Below the pieces are notes generated by a model. It made no database searches and had not been told where the DNA came from. It saw only the letters and a program-made list of their open reading frames with translations. The translations under genes and the position numbers were made by a program. 64,000 nucleotides of DNA from Halomonas binhaiensis (GTDB lineage: Bacteria > Pseudomonadota > Gammaproteobacteria > Pseudomonadales > Halomonadaceae). The stretch covers positions 2,666,001 to 2,730,000 of the forward strand of contig NZ_CP038437.2 of NCBI RefSeq assembly GCF_008329985.2, in the 5' to 3' direction. Of the stretch, positions 8,805-17,120 are shown piece after piece; the first letter of the stretch is position 1, and each line of letters opens with the position of its first letter.

Positions 8805-8833
8805 GATGAACCCCGGCATATCCGGGGTTCATC
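8805..8833 (-). other. Strong intercistronic hairpin between potF-like and puuA-like genes
   Basis: Perfect 12-bp stem GATGAACCCCGG / CCGGGGTTCATC with a 5-base loop, located between the binding-protein gene and the ligase start. No U-tract follows on the minus strand. It could be an mRNA-stabilising or processing element, or partial attenuator, rather than a full terminator. Confidence 0.6.
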
Positions 8834-8892
8834 GAGGCAACCGGCAGTGCTACGATGACAGATCATCATGCTTGCCAGCCGCCTCGGTATCC

Positions 8893-9963
8893 TTACCGCG
8901 CTTTCACCTCAGACCACAGTTGCTGGAACATCTGCAACTGCTGCCCTTCCAGGCTGGGGGTAAAACGCAAGCGCTCCATTTCCTCATCCGTGGGCATGCT
9001 GGGCGGCTGGGTCAGCACCTCGTCAAGATACGGCTGAGCCGCTTTGTTAGGGCTAGCGTAGTAGTTGAAGTTGGACAACTGAGCACCAACTTCAGCATCC
9101 AGAATGAAGTTGATGAACTTGTGGGCCAGATCGGGATTAGGCGCTTTGGACGGAATCATCATCGAGTCCACCCACATCTCGGCGCCTTCTTTGGGAACCA
9201 CGAACTTGAGGTTCTTGAACGCTTCCGGATCCTCGTCGGCAAACAGCAGATAGTCGCCATTGAAGGTCATGCCTACATGAGCCACTCCACGAGACAACTG
9301 CTGCAAGGCCGGTGTGCCATCGGTGAAACCTGAGAAGTTGTCACGATGCTTGGTCTCGATGATCAGCTTGGCGGCTTCCTTCCAGTCTTCAGGATCGGAG
9401 CAGTCATAGCCCTTGCCCAGGTAGGCACAAGCCGCCCCCGTGGCAACCTGGCCATCGCCAATCAGGGCAAAGGGATAGTCGCTATTGACTTCAGGGTCGA
9501 ACATGAGCGACCAGCTTGGCTCGGCATCGGGGAATGTCTCGGTATTGTAGATCAGCCCGGTCGTTCCCCATTGATAAGGTGCCGTGTACTCGGCACCCGG
9601 ATCGTAGCTCGGGTCCTTGAACTGATCCATGACATTGTCGAAGTTGGGTATCTTGGAATGGTCCAGCTTCTGCACCAATCCTGACTCGATCAAACGCGGC
9701 ACAAAATAGTTGGACGGCACGATGATGTCGTATTGGGACACACCGCCTGAATTGAGCTTGGCGAACATTTCCGGCAAGCCATTGAAGTAGTTCTGCACCA
9801 CTTCGACGTCGTACTTCTGCTCGAAGGCCTCGATGATCTCGGGGTCCATGTACTCTGTCCAGTTGAACAGGTACAACTTGCCTTCTTCGGCCTGGGCCGC
9901 CCCGGCCAACATCAGGCCTCCAAGAGTGACCGCCAGGGCGGCACGCGTCTTGCGATGGATCAT
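8893..9963 (-). CDS. potF: Periplasmic polyamine-binding protein (PotF/PotD-like)
   Basis: A 356-residue extracellular solute-binding protein. It has a typical Sec signal peptide (hydrophobic stretch ending AGAAQA, cleavage before EEGKLYLFNW). The mature N-terminus LYLFNWTEYMDPE matches the polyamine-binding PotD/PotF group. The ATG at 9963 has an AGGGGTG site eight bases upstream; a TTG two codons earlier is less likely. It would capture putrescine or spermidine in the periplasm and deliver it to the PotH/PotI-like permeases encoded just upstream. It is the last transporter gene of the set, an order reversed relative to E. coli potFGHI. Confidence 0.88.
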   Translation of the reverse strand: MIHRKTRAALAVTLGGLMLAGAAQAEEGKLYLFNWTEYMDPEIIEAFEQKYDVEVVQNYFNGLPEMFAKLNSGGVSQYDIIVPSNYFVPRLIESGLVQKLDHSKIPNFDNVMDQFKDPSYDPGAEYTAPYQWGTTGLIYNTETFPDAEPSWSLMFDPEVNSDYPFALIGDGQVATGAACAYLGKGYDCSDPEDWKEAAKLIIETKHRDNFSGFTDGTPALQQLSRGVAHVGMTFNGDYLLFADEDPEAFKNLKFVVPKEGAEMWVDSMMIPSKAPNPDLAHKFINFILDAEVGAQLSNFNYYASPNKAAQPYLDEVLTQPPSMPTDEEMERLRFTPSLEGQQLQMFQQLWSEVKAR

Positions 9964-10047
9964 GATCAAGCACCCCTTCTTATTGGTATGGATAAGCGCA
10001 TGGTGAGTTCATCTAGCTGGTTCATGTGGTGATGATGAAAGCCTGGC

Positions 10048-10845
10048 TCAAGCAGCCCGGCGGCGACTCAACAGCAAGCTCATGATGGCAGCCAGAGCCA
10101 CGGCCCCTATCATCAAGGTAGCAATCGCATTGATCTCCGGTGAGATGCCCTTCTTGATCGCACTCCAGATATAAATCGGCAACGTTGCACTTTCCGGCCC
10201 TGAAGTGAAGAAGCTGATGACAAAGTCATCCACCGACAGAGTAAAGGACAGGAAAAAGGCCGATATCAGCGCTGGCTTGATGGTCGGCAACATGAAATGC
10301 ATGACCCGTTTGAATGGCGTGGCATAGAGATCCTTGGCGGCCTCGAACAGGGTCGGATCCAACCCGACGAAACGGGAATAGACGATCAACGCCACGAACG
10401 GAATCTCAAAGGTCACATGGGCAATGATCATGGTACCAAGACCAGGCTTGAGAAAGCCGGTGAGCTGGTGGATCTGGACAAAGAAAGCCATCTCGGAAAT
10501 ACCGAAGACGATATCCGGCAGCACAATGGGCAGATAGATCAGGATGATCAGCCAGCCCAGTTTACGATGGCGATGACGATACATGCCGTAGCCAATCAAG
10601 CAGCCAATGACCAGAGCAATCACCGAAGACACGATAGCCAGCACCAGGGTATTGCCAATGGCATTGATGATTTCCTGATTGGCGAGAAGCTTGGTGTACC
10701 AGCGTAATGAAAAGCCGGTGAAGTGTGCTGCACTGTTGGCGGCATTGAACGAGAACAACATCACCACGGCCAGGGGCAGATACATGAAGGCCATGGTCAG
10801 CCACCAGAACCCCTTGAGGCCCCGCTTGAAACTGCGCTTGTTCAT
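10048..10845 (-). CDS. potI: Polyamine ABC transporter permease (PotI/PotC-like)
   Basis: A 265-residue integral membrane protein with about six hydrophobic segments. The conserved ABC-permease EAA loop is visible as FEAAKDLYATPFKRVMHFMLPTIKPAL near residues 165-195. It forms the inner-membrane channel with the preceding permease. The ATG overlaps the preceding stop codon (ATGA at 10842-10845), and a GAGGAGG ribosome-binding site lies inside the end of the upstream gene, so the two are translationally coupled. Confidence 0.87.
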   Translation of the reverse strand: MNKRSFKRGLKGFWWLTMAFMYLPLAVVMLFSFNAANSAAHFTGFSLRWYTKLLANQEIINAIGNTLVLAIVSSVIALVIGCLIGYGMYRHRHRKLGWLIILIYLPIVLPDIVFGISEMAFFVQIHQLTGFLKPGLGTMIIAHVTFEIPFVALIVYSRFVGLDPTLFEAAKDLYATPFKRVMHFMLPTIKPALISAFFLSFTLSVDDFVISFFTSGPESATLPIYIWSAIKKGISPEINAIATLMIGAVALAAIMSLLLSRRRAA

Positions 10846-11810
10846 ATCACGACCTCCTCACCACCGCCCAGTCGTTTACCAATGCGCCGCATGGCGAACA
10901 GGCCGATAAAGGTAGCAATCAGCATCAGGATGGCGCCGGCAGCGCCAAGCGGCCAGTTGGAGCCTCCCGAGAACTGTGTCGCCACCAGGTTGCCCAGCAT
11001 CATTCCTTTGCCGCCCCCAAGCAGCTCGGGAATGACATACATGCCGAAGGCCGGGATCGCGACCAGCACCACCCCCGCCAAAAGCCCAGGCAGGGTCTGA
11101 GGGAAGACGGCATGCCAGAAAGCCTTCAACGGTGAGGCATAAAGGTCTTGAGCAGCCTCTACCTGGGCGGTATCGAGCTTTTCAAAAGCCGCATACAGCG
11201 GCAACACCATGAAAGGCAGGAAGTTGTAGACCAGGCCCAGTGTCACGGCGAAATTGGAGGGATACAGCCCCATGTTGGGTGAAATCAGCCCAAGCGTACT
11301 GGCCAAATCGGAAAGCGGCGTATTTGGAGCGAGCAGGTTCATCCAGCCGAAGGTACGAATCACCTGATTGGTCCAGGAAGGCACCACCACGGCCAACAGC
11401 ATGATCGGGCGCCACTTCTCGCGACAGGTAGTGATGTAATAGGCAATCGGATAGGCCACGATGACGACCAGCACCGTGGACAGGAATGTCTGCCATAGGG
11501 AGCGCAGCAAGGTGTAGAGGTTACCTGGGCTCCAGCCGAGAAAGCCGAAACCGCTCAACTGCTTGAACGAATCCACGGACAGCGGCATCTGCGGCAGGCC
11601 ATACGGGCCATTGCTCATGAAGGCTACCGCCATCAGATAGACGCTAGGTAGTACCAGAAAGACGATGATCCAGGCCGCGCCAGGACTTACCGTAAACAGC
11701 AGATGGCGTGCTTCCATCACCATGGCACGGCTACGGGTACTGACCGCTGCGCCACCAGCATTGGCCACGGCACGCTGTCGAGTGGGAATGCGCGTATCGC
11801 TTGTCGACAT
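10842..11810 (-). CDS. potH: Polyamine ABC transporter permease (PotH/PotB-like)
   Basis: A 322-residue permease with a long cytoplasmic N-terminus (about 30 polar residues), about six membrane spans and an EAA loop (EAAQDLYASPLKAFWHAVFP). This subunit pairs with the PotI-like partner. The ATG at 11810 is preceded by GAGGT. It starts eight bases after the ATPase stop and overlaps the next permease by four bases, as expected for one operon encoding a single transporter. Confidence 0.87.
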   Translation of the reverse strand: MSTSDTRIPTRQRAVANAGGAAVSTRSRAMVMEARHLLFTVSPGAAWIIVFLVLPSVYLMAVAFMSNGPYGLPQMPLSVDSFKQLSGFGFLGWSPGNLYTLLRSLWQTFLSTVLVVIVAYPIAYYITTCREKWRPIMLLAVVVPSWTNQVIRTFGWMNLLAPNTPLSDLASTLGLISPNMGLYPSNFAVTLGLVYNFLPFMVLPLYAAFEKLDTAQVEAAQDLYASPLKAFWHAVFPQTLPGLLAGVVLVAIPAFGMYVIPELLGGGKGMMLGNLVATQFSGGSNWPLGAAGAILMLIATFIGLFAMRRIGKRLGGGEEVVI

Positions 11811-11818
11811 GACTTACC

Positions 11819-13081
11819 TCACTCGCTCAGAGTCACAAGGTCTTCAGCAGCGACAACGACCGTCACTTCATCGCCCACCTCAGGTAGGTGACGACCACGA
11901 TTGTTGACTGTCGCCTGCAACACGACCGAACCAATTTCGATGCGGAATTCGGCATGGCTGCCACGATAGAGCCGCTCGGTGATCCGACCCGGCAGATGAT
12001 TGACGCCCTCTGCTCGCCCAGGCTTGAGGTCCAGCGTCTCCGGGCGAATCAGCACCAGTTCTCCCTGGGCAGCGTGTTGATTGCCCTCTTCGATTTCCAG
12101 CTCTTCGACTTCCAGCTCCCCGATTTCAGTCGTCAACCGGCCACCTTGTCGAGCCATGATCCGGTACAGGTTGTCGTGTCCCATGAAACGGGCAACAAAC
12201 GCATTGGCTGGACGCTCATAGACATCACGCGGGGCGCCGACCTGCTGGATATTGCCGCCATTGAGCACGGCAATACGATCGGACATGACCATGGCCTCGT
12301 CCTGATCGTGGGTAACGAAGACAAAGGTCATGCCCAGACGTTTCTGCACTCTCAGCAGCTCTACCTGCAGTTGGCTGCGCAGGCCAGCATCCAGAGCCGA
12401 CAGCGGCTCGTCCAGCAGCAGGACATCTGGTTCACAGACCAATGCCCTGGCCAGGGCAATACGTTGCTTCTGGCCCCCGGAAAGCTGATCGATGCGGCGA
12501 TCGATCAGGTCGCCCAGGTGAATAAAGTGGGCAATTTCCGCCACTTTCTCCTCACGCTGTGCCTGAGGCACACCCCGCATCTTGAGACCGAAAGCCAGGT
12601 TCTCGCGTACCGAGAGATGGGGAAACAAGGCATAGGATTGGAAGACCGTGTTGACACTACGATGATGCGGAGGAACTTCCGTCACATCCTTGCCACCGAT
12701 GGTCAGGCGGCCATCGTCCGCCTCTTCGAGACCGGCAAGAATACGCAGCATCGTGGTCTTGCCGCAGCCCGAAGGCCCCAGCAAGGTGAAGAACTCACCC
12801 GCCTCTATGTCCAGATCGACACCATTCAGGGCAACGGTGTCCTTGCCAAAGCGCTTGTGCAGTCCTTGCATCTGGATCGACGATGCTTGTCGTCGAGAAA
12901 CATTCTCTCTGGACGCTTCATGGACAGCGTCTTGGGCCTTGCTGCCGGTCTCATCACCAAGGGAAGCGCTCCCACCTTCGCTGTGGAGACTGTTTTCACC
13001 CCCGCTGTGGGCATTCTTCATACCCCCGCTGTGGGCACCTTTCATACCCCCGCTGTGGGCACTCGTCGTCATCTCGGTCAT
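11819..13081 (-). CDS. potG: Polyamine ABC transporter ATPase (PotG/PotA-like) with His-Ser-Gly-Gly repeat N-terminus
   Basis: A 420-residue ATPase from the ATG at 13081, which has a GAGGA site eight bases upstream; an in-frame GTG at 13114 overlapping the previous stop lacks such a site. Walker A GPSGCGKT falls near residues 102-109, with the signature LSGGQKQR, Walker B DVLLLDEPLSALD and a C-terminal TOBE-type regulatory region. The first 65-70 residues are unusual: three to four copies of an AHSGGMK-type octapeptide followed by a polar linker. This extension is absent from ordinary PotA/PotG proteins, and its histidines suggest metal binding or a flexible tether (inference). It energises polyamine uptake with the two downstream permeases. 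Confidence 0.87.
   Translation of the reverse strand: MTEMTTSAHSGGMKGAHSGGMKNAHSGGENSLHSEGGSASLGDETGSKAQDAVHEASRENVSRRQASSIQMQGLHKRFGKDTVALNGVDLDIEAGEFFTLLGPSGCGKTTMLRILAGLEEADDGRLTIGGKDVTEVPPHHRSVNTVFQSYALFPHLSVRENLAFGLKMRGVPQAQREEKVAEIAHFIHLGDLIDRRIDQLSGGQKQRIALARALVCEPDVLLLDEPLSALDAGLRSQLQVELLRVQKRLGMTFVFVTHDQDEAMVMSDRIAVLNGGNIQQVGAPRDVYERPANAFVARFMGHDNLYRIMARQGGRLTTEIGELEVEELEIEEGNQHAAQGELVLIRPETLDLKPGRAEGVNHLPGRITERLYRGSHAEFRIEIGSVVLQATVNNRGRHLPEVGDEVTVVVAAEDLVTLSE
12999..13070. repeat. 24-bp tandem repeat (3 copies) inside the ATPase gene
   Basis: Three in-phase 24-bp units start at 12999, 13023 and 13047, each beginning CCCCCGCTGTGGGCA on the plus strand. A degenerate fourth unit is to the left near 12969-12990. 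They encode the AHSGG repeats. A unit of eight codons lets copy number vary without a frameshift. Confidence 0.85.
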
Positions 13082-13110
13082 GGAATCGTCCTCGTATGTC
13101 GGGCGGCCAT

Positions 13111-14403
13111 TCACAGGCGGTCGCGCAGCTTGTAGAAATTAGTGGCAAGTACCAGTAACGGAGTGCGCAACCAGCGCCCACCGGGAAAGTGCCGATGTGG
13201 CATGGCGGCGAAGATATCGAACCGCTCGCTTTGTCCGGCAATGGTTTCGGACAGCAACTTGCCGGCCAGTCCGGCCATCGCCATGCCATGACCGGAGTAG
13301 CCCTGGGCGTAATAGAGGTTGTTGTCCAGACGGCCGAAATCCGGTGCACGGTTTAACGTGATGGCGATGTCGCCGCCCCAGCGATACTCGATGGCGATAT
13401 TGTCGAGCACCGGGAACAGGTGACGGATCTTGTTATCAATGCGCGAATCCAGGCCTTTTGGTGGGTTTCCGTCATAACTCACTTCCCCGCCATAGATCAG
13501 GCGGCGATCAGCCGACAGGCGGTAGTAATCGAGAACGAAGTTGGCATCCGACAGGGCATCATTCTTCGGCAGCACCAGGGCAGCCTGTTCCGGTGTCATG
13601 GGAGCCGTTGCAATCATGTAGTTGGCACAGCGCATGATGCGCCCACTAAGCTGTGGCACCAGTCCGTTGCCATAAGCATTGGTGGCAACGATGACCTGAT
13701 CGGCCGTCACTCGACCCTGGCGAGTCACCACGGAGGCAGGACGCCCCTGCCTGATGTCGACGACAGGACTTTCGCTATGAATGACCACACCAGCCTGTTG
13801 AGCCGCGCGGGCCAATCCCAGTGTGTAGTTGAGGGGGTGCAGGTGCCCTGCCTCGCTCTCCCACAGCGCAGCCGGATAGGCGTCCGTGACCACATGCTCA
13901 CGCAAGGCGTCCCCTTCACGCCATTCCAGAGCCTGGTAGTCATAATCACGCGCCATGCGCTGTTGGTATTCGCGCAACTCCTTGACATGGCGAGGCTTGA
14001 CCGCAGCATGCAGATAGCCCCAGGAAAGATCGCAAGGAATCTGATGGCGTTCGACCAGTTCTGCGGTGAGGCGTACCGCCTCCCGGCTCATTTCCCAGAT
14101 ATCCTTGGCGGCCGAATGGCCCAGCGCCTGTTCAACCGTGGCGATATCCGTTCCCAGGCCAGGCAGGATCTGGCCACCACTGCGGCCAGAAGCACCGTGA
14201 CCCACGTCGTAGGCCTCAAGGATAACGACACGATAGCCTCGTTCGGCCAGGTGCAATGCGGCAGAACAGCCCGTGATGCCGGCACCGATCACACAGACAT
14301 CGGCTCGAACATCACCTTTCAGAGGAGTACAGGGGGCCAGGTCGACCGCAACGGAATCACGGTACCAGGAGGCAGGAGTCGCGAACGACGATACAGCAGT
14401 CAT
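13111..14403 (-). CDS. puuB: Second PuuB-like FAD-dependent amine oxidase
   Basis: A 430-residue DAO-family flavoprotein. It has the GAGITG dinucleotide signature near residues 40-45 and the motif GHGASGRSGGQ, matching the gamma-glutamylputrescine oxidase group and related to the protein at 5890-7224. It is the first gene of the polyamine operon, reading into the ATPase gene. The region 14404-14709 upstream (306 bp) holds no gene I can support and presumably carries the operon promoter. No PuuC-type aldehyde dehydrogenase or PuuD hydrolase is in the window, so later pathway steps must be encoded elsewhere. Confidence 0.8.
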   Translation of the reverse strand: MTAVSSFATPASWYRDSVAVDLAPCTPLKGDVRADVCVIGAGITGCSAALHLAERGYRVVILEAYDVGHGASGRSGGQILPGLGTDIATVEQALGHSAAKDIWEMSREAVRLTAELVERHQIPCDLSWGYLHAAVKPRHVKELREYQQRMARDYDYQALEWREGDALREHVVTDAYPAALWESEAGHLHPLNYTLGLARAAQQAGVVIHSESPVVDIRQGRPASVVTRQGRVTADQVIVATNAYGNGLVPQLSGRIMRCANYMIATAPMTPEQAALVLPKNDALSDANFVLDYYRLSADRRLIYGGEVSYDGNPPKGLDSRIDNKIRHLFPVLDNIAIEYRWGGDIAITLNRAPDFGRLDNNLYYAQGYSGHGMAMAGLAGKLLSETIAGQSERFDIFAAMPHRHFPGGRWLRTPLLVLATNFYKLRDRL

Positions 14404-14709
14404 AAAGAGTCCGTCTTGATTGCGCTTATTGTTGTCTATCGAAACTCGTTGTGATGATGCCGACTCAAGGTCAGCGCCACCTCTGTCAGTGTGACATCAG
14501 CACAAGGGGAAATGTCAAGTATTCGATAACAACAAATCATTCACCCAAAGGTCAGTCATTCCATAACTAACCGCACTAACCCTACAGCCACGGGTCTTTC
14601 AGGCATTACACTCACCGCACCAGCCTTATAGCGCTTCGACCATATTGATGAACACTTGTGCCATGTTCTTATGACATGCTGGCACGCACCTGTTGCATGG
14701 ATACCTGCG

Positions 14710-15627
14710 CTATCGGGAGGGCTCTTTCGTCAATACCTGCAAAAAGGCTTCCAGCACCCGGTGAGGGCTACGATCGCGGCGAGTGATGGCAACAAATGGC
14801 GTCGAATAGCCTGCCTTTCCAGCACAGAGCAGGCGCAGACGCCCTTCTGCCACCCAGGCAGCCGCTTGATGATCTGGCAAGTATCCCAGGTAGGCTCCGG
14901 TCAGAATCAGAAACGCGGCCCCTTCCCTGTCGGAGGCCGTCGCGGTGCCTGTCAGCCAGGCAAGCGCTTCACGTCCAGACTCTGGAAGTGGATACGACGG
15001 CACTACCGCATCCCATTGCGCCAGCTCGGCTGGCTCAGGTTCTGCAGCATGGAACAGAGGATGCTCACAGCCGCAATAGAGACTCGAATGCTCACCATAG
15101 AGCGCCAGCGTCTCCACACTGGTAGGCAGATTGACTTCCGGCACCACTCCGACATGCAGGCGCCCATCGAGCACGGCCCTGGCGATCTCCCCTGGTGGAT
15201 CCATGTGGATATTGATGCGCACTCCGGGTCCTTCTGCCTTGAGCCGAGCCAGGGAATGGGTAATACGCATTTCCGGATAGCTGACCAGAGTGTCAGTGAT
15301 GCCAATGTTGAGCTCGCCGCGTAAATTGTGATGCAGGGCATTGACCTCGGTACGGAAGGCTTCGAGGCCAGCCAGCAACCGGCGAGCCCCTTGCAGCACT
15401 TCGTGCCCTTCTTCGGTCAGGGCAAAGCCGCCTCGCCCTCTCTTGCACAGCTTGAGTCCCAGACGTTTTTCCAGGTCGCCCATATGTAGACTGATCGCAG
15501 AGCGGCTGATACCAAGCTCCCCTTCCGCAGCGGAAAATCCGCCACACTCCGCTACGGTCTTGAACACTCGCAGCAAGCGGATATCAAAATCGGTGACCGG
15601 AGACGGAGATGGACGCTGGGGCTTCAT
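14710..15627 (-). CDS. LysR-family transcriptional regulator
   Basis: A 305-residue protein with an N-terminal winged helix-turn-helix (FDIRLLRVFKTVAECGGFSA, then ISRSAISLHMGDLEKRLG) and a LysR-type effector-binding domain. The ATG at 15627 overlaps the MoeB-like stop (ATGA), so translation is coupled to the adenylyltransferase. The frame extends upstream but only over the end of that gene. It reads toward the polyamine operon, and could regulate it or an unlinked target; the sequence does not decide. Confidence 0.85.
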   Translation of the reverse strand: MKPQRPSPSPVTDFDIRLLRVFKTVAECGGFSAAEGELGISRSAISLHMGDLEKRLGLKLCKRGRGGFALTEEGHEVLQGARRLLAGLEAFRTEVNALHHNLRGELNIGITDTLVSYPEMRITHSLARLKAEGPGVRINIHMDPPGEIARAVLDGRLHVGVVPEVNLPTSVETLALYGEHSSLYCGCEHPLFHAAEPEPAELAQWDAVVPSYPLPESGREALAWLTGTATASDREGAAFLILTGAYLGYLPDHQAAAWVAEGRLRLLCAGKAGYSTPFVAITRRDRSPHRVLEAFLQVLTKEPSR

Positions 15628-16391
15628 AATGGACGGCTGTTGCACACTGGGCAGGCGGGATCCTTGGCCAGGCGAAAGTGACGCCATTCACCGCTCAAGC
15701 CATCGAAAGTGGATAGTCCGCCATGGGGGGAGCCTGACCTGGCAAGCAGCTTGATGGCTTCAAGCGCCTGGAAGCTGCCGATCATGCCGACCAGCGGTGC
15801 GATGACACCACTCTCGGCACAGGACAATGCCTCATCGCCCTGGTCATTCGGGGGATACAGGCAGGCATAGCAAGGGCTTTGTGCGTCACGTGGATCGAAT
15901 ACCGCGACCTGCCCGGAAAAGCGGATTGCTGCGCCAGATACCAGGGGTACTCCCGCCTCCATGCAAGCGGCATTGATGGCATAGCGGCTGGAAAAGCGAT
16001 CGGTGCAATCCAGTACCACATCGGCCTGTCGAGCTGCCTCGAGCAGTTCTGCGTCATTGAGAAAACGCTTCACCACATGAATTCGACAATCGGAGTTCAA
16101 TGCCTGTGCTGATGCGGCCGCTGATGCGGCCTTGTTGACGCCCAGATCCGCTTCATGATGGGCGATCTGGCGCTGGAGGTTGGAGATTTCCACTTCATCC
16201 GCATCAGCAATGGTCAGTTGTCCGACACCTGCTGCGGCCAGATACAGCACTACCGGTGAGCCCAGGCCACCAGCCCCGATAATCAATGCATGACCATCGA
16301 GCAAGCGCTGCTGCCCTTCGATATCCACCTGGGGCAACATGATCTGGCGGCTGTAACGCAGCAATTGCCGATCATTCATAGGCTGACTCAT
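15624..16391 (-). CDS. moeB: MoeB/ThiF-family adenylyltransferase
   Basis: A 255-residue E1-like enzyme. It has the ATP-binding motif GAGGLGSPVVLYLAAAGVG (near residues 39-57), the acidic DADEVEISNLQRQ segment, the catalytic-region DCTDRFSSRYAIN, and two zinc-binding CxxC pairs (CYAC and CPVC). It adenylates the C-terminus of a sulfur-carrier protein, MoaD in molybdopterin synthesis or ThiS in thiamine synthesis. Like E. coli MoeB it lacks a rhodanese domain. The gene often follows prmC in gammaproteobacteria; here an Lrp-type gene lies between and overlaps it by four bases. Confidence 0.87.
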   Translation of the reverse strand: MSQPMNDRQLLRYSRQIMLPQVDIEGQQRLLDGHALIIGAGGLGSPVVLYLAAAGVGQLTIADADEVEISNLQRQIAHHEADLGVNKAASAAASAQALNSDCRIHVVKRFLNDAELLEAARQADVVLDCTDRFSSRYAINAACMEAGVPLVSGAAIRFSGQVAVFDPRDAQSPCYACLYPPNDQGDEALSCAESGVIAPLVGMIGSFQALEAIKLLARSGSPHGGLSTFDGLSGEWRHFRLAKDPACPVCNSRPL

Positions 16392-16888
16392 TTACCCTCG
16401 AACTCCTCGATGTCGGGAACATGCAGGGTAAAGTCCTCCTTGACCTCTTCCATCACCACATAACTCTTGGACTCCTTGACGCCCGGCAATGTCAGGACGA
16501 CATCTCCCAGCAACTGACGATAAGCCGACATCTCAGGAATACGACACTTCAGGATGTAATCGAACTGGCCGGATACCAAGTGGCATTCCTGTATCTGCGG
16601 CAGCTTGGAGACCGCCCGGCGAAACTCATCGAATACCGCCGGCGACTGCGTCTCGAGACTGATCTCGACGAACACCAGCAAGTTGGCCTTGAGCTTGCGC
16701 GGATCCAGAATGGCCTTGTAGCCACGAATCACGCCCGCACGCTCCAGACGCTTGACGCGCTCCAGACAGGGAGTGGTGGAAAGTCCTACTTGGGTGGCAA
16801 GATCAACATAGGAGATACGAGCATTGTCCTGCAGGCAACGCAGAATCTTGAGATCAATACGATCGAGTGAGCGACTTTTGCTTTTCAT
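16388..16888 (-). CDS. Lrp/AsnC-family transcriptional regulator
   Basis: A 166-residue regulator with an N-terminal winged helix-turn-helix (LKILRCLQDNARISYVDLA, then STTPCLERVKRLERAGVI) and a C-terminal ligand-sensing domain (QIQECHLVSGQFDYILKCR). The length matches Lrp closely and it resembles the global Lrp subgroup. It overlaps the MoeB-like gene by four bases. The 232 bp between prmC and this gene contain a short hairpin (16993-17004) but no gene. Confidence 0.87.
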   Translation of the reverse strand: MKSKSRSLDRIDLKILRCLQDNARISYVDLATQVGLSTTPCLERVKRLERAGVIRGYKAILDPRKLKANLLVFVEISLETQSPAVFDEFRRAVSKLPQIQECHLVSGQFDYILKCRIPEMSAYRQLLGDVVLTLPGVKESKSYVVMEEVKEDFTLHVPDIEEFEGK

Positions 16889-17120
16889 TGTGGTTATGAC
16901 TCGATAATCAGGGATGTGAAGCAGGCCTATGGTAACAACCTCTTGACGACGGTCTTGTCACCATAACGACTCAGAGATATCGACCAAAATACCCTGCAAG
17001 CAGGCATTTTTTCCATATTCTCGCACGTTAAAACCAATCTCGACGAAGGTTTTTACTGTATCCCTCTGTACCCTTCTGATCCATCCACATCCATCAACGC
17101 TGGGTATTCCAGGCTTTCGA

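Noticed and set aside
11888..13135. A 415-codon plus-strand frame
   Set aside because: It is antisense to the PotG-like ATPase and has no family features; its C-terminal repeats mirror the AHSGG-coding repeat.
16993..17015. Hairpin CCTGC-AA-GCAGG with T-run as a terminator
   Set aside because: The T-run is on the plus strand where no upstream gene exists; on the minus strand the tract is weak, so it was not listed as a terminator.
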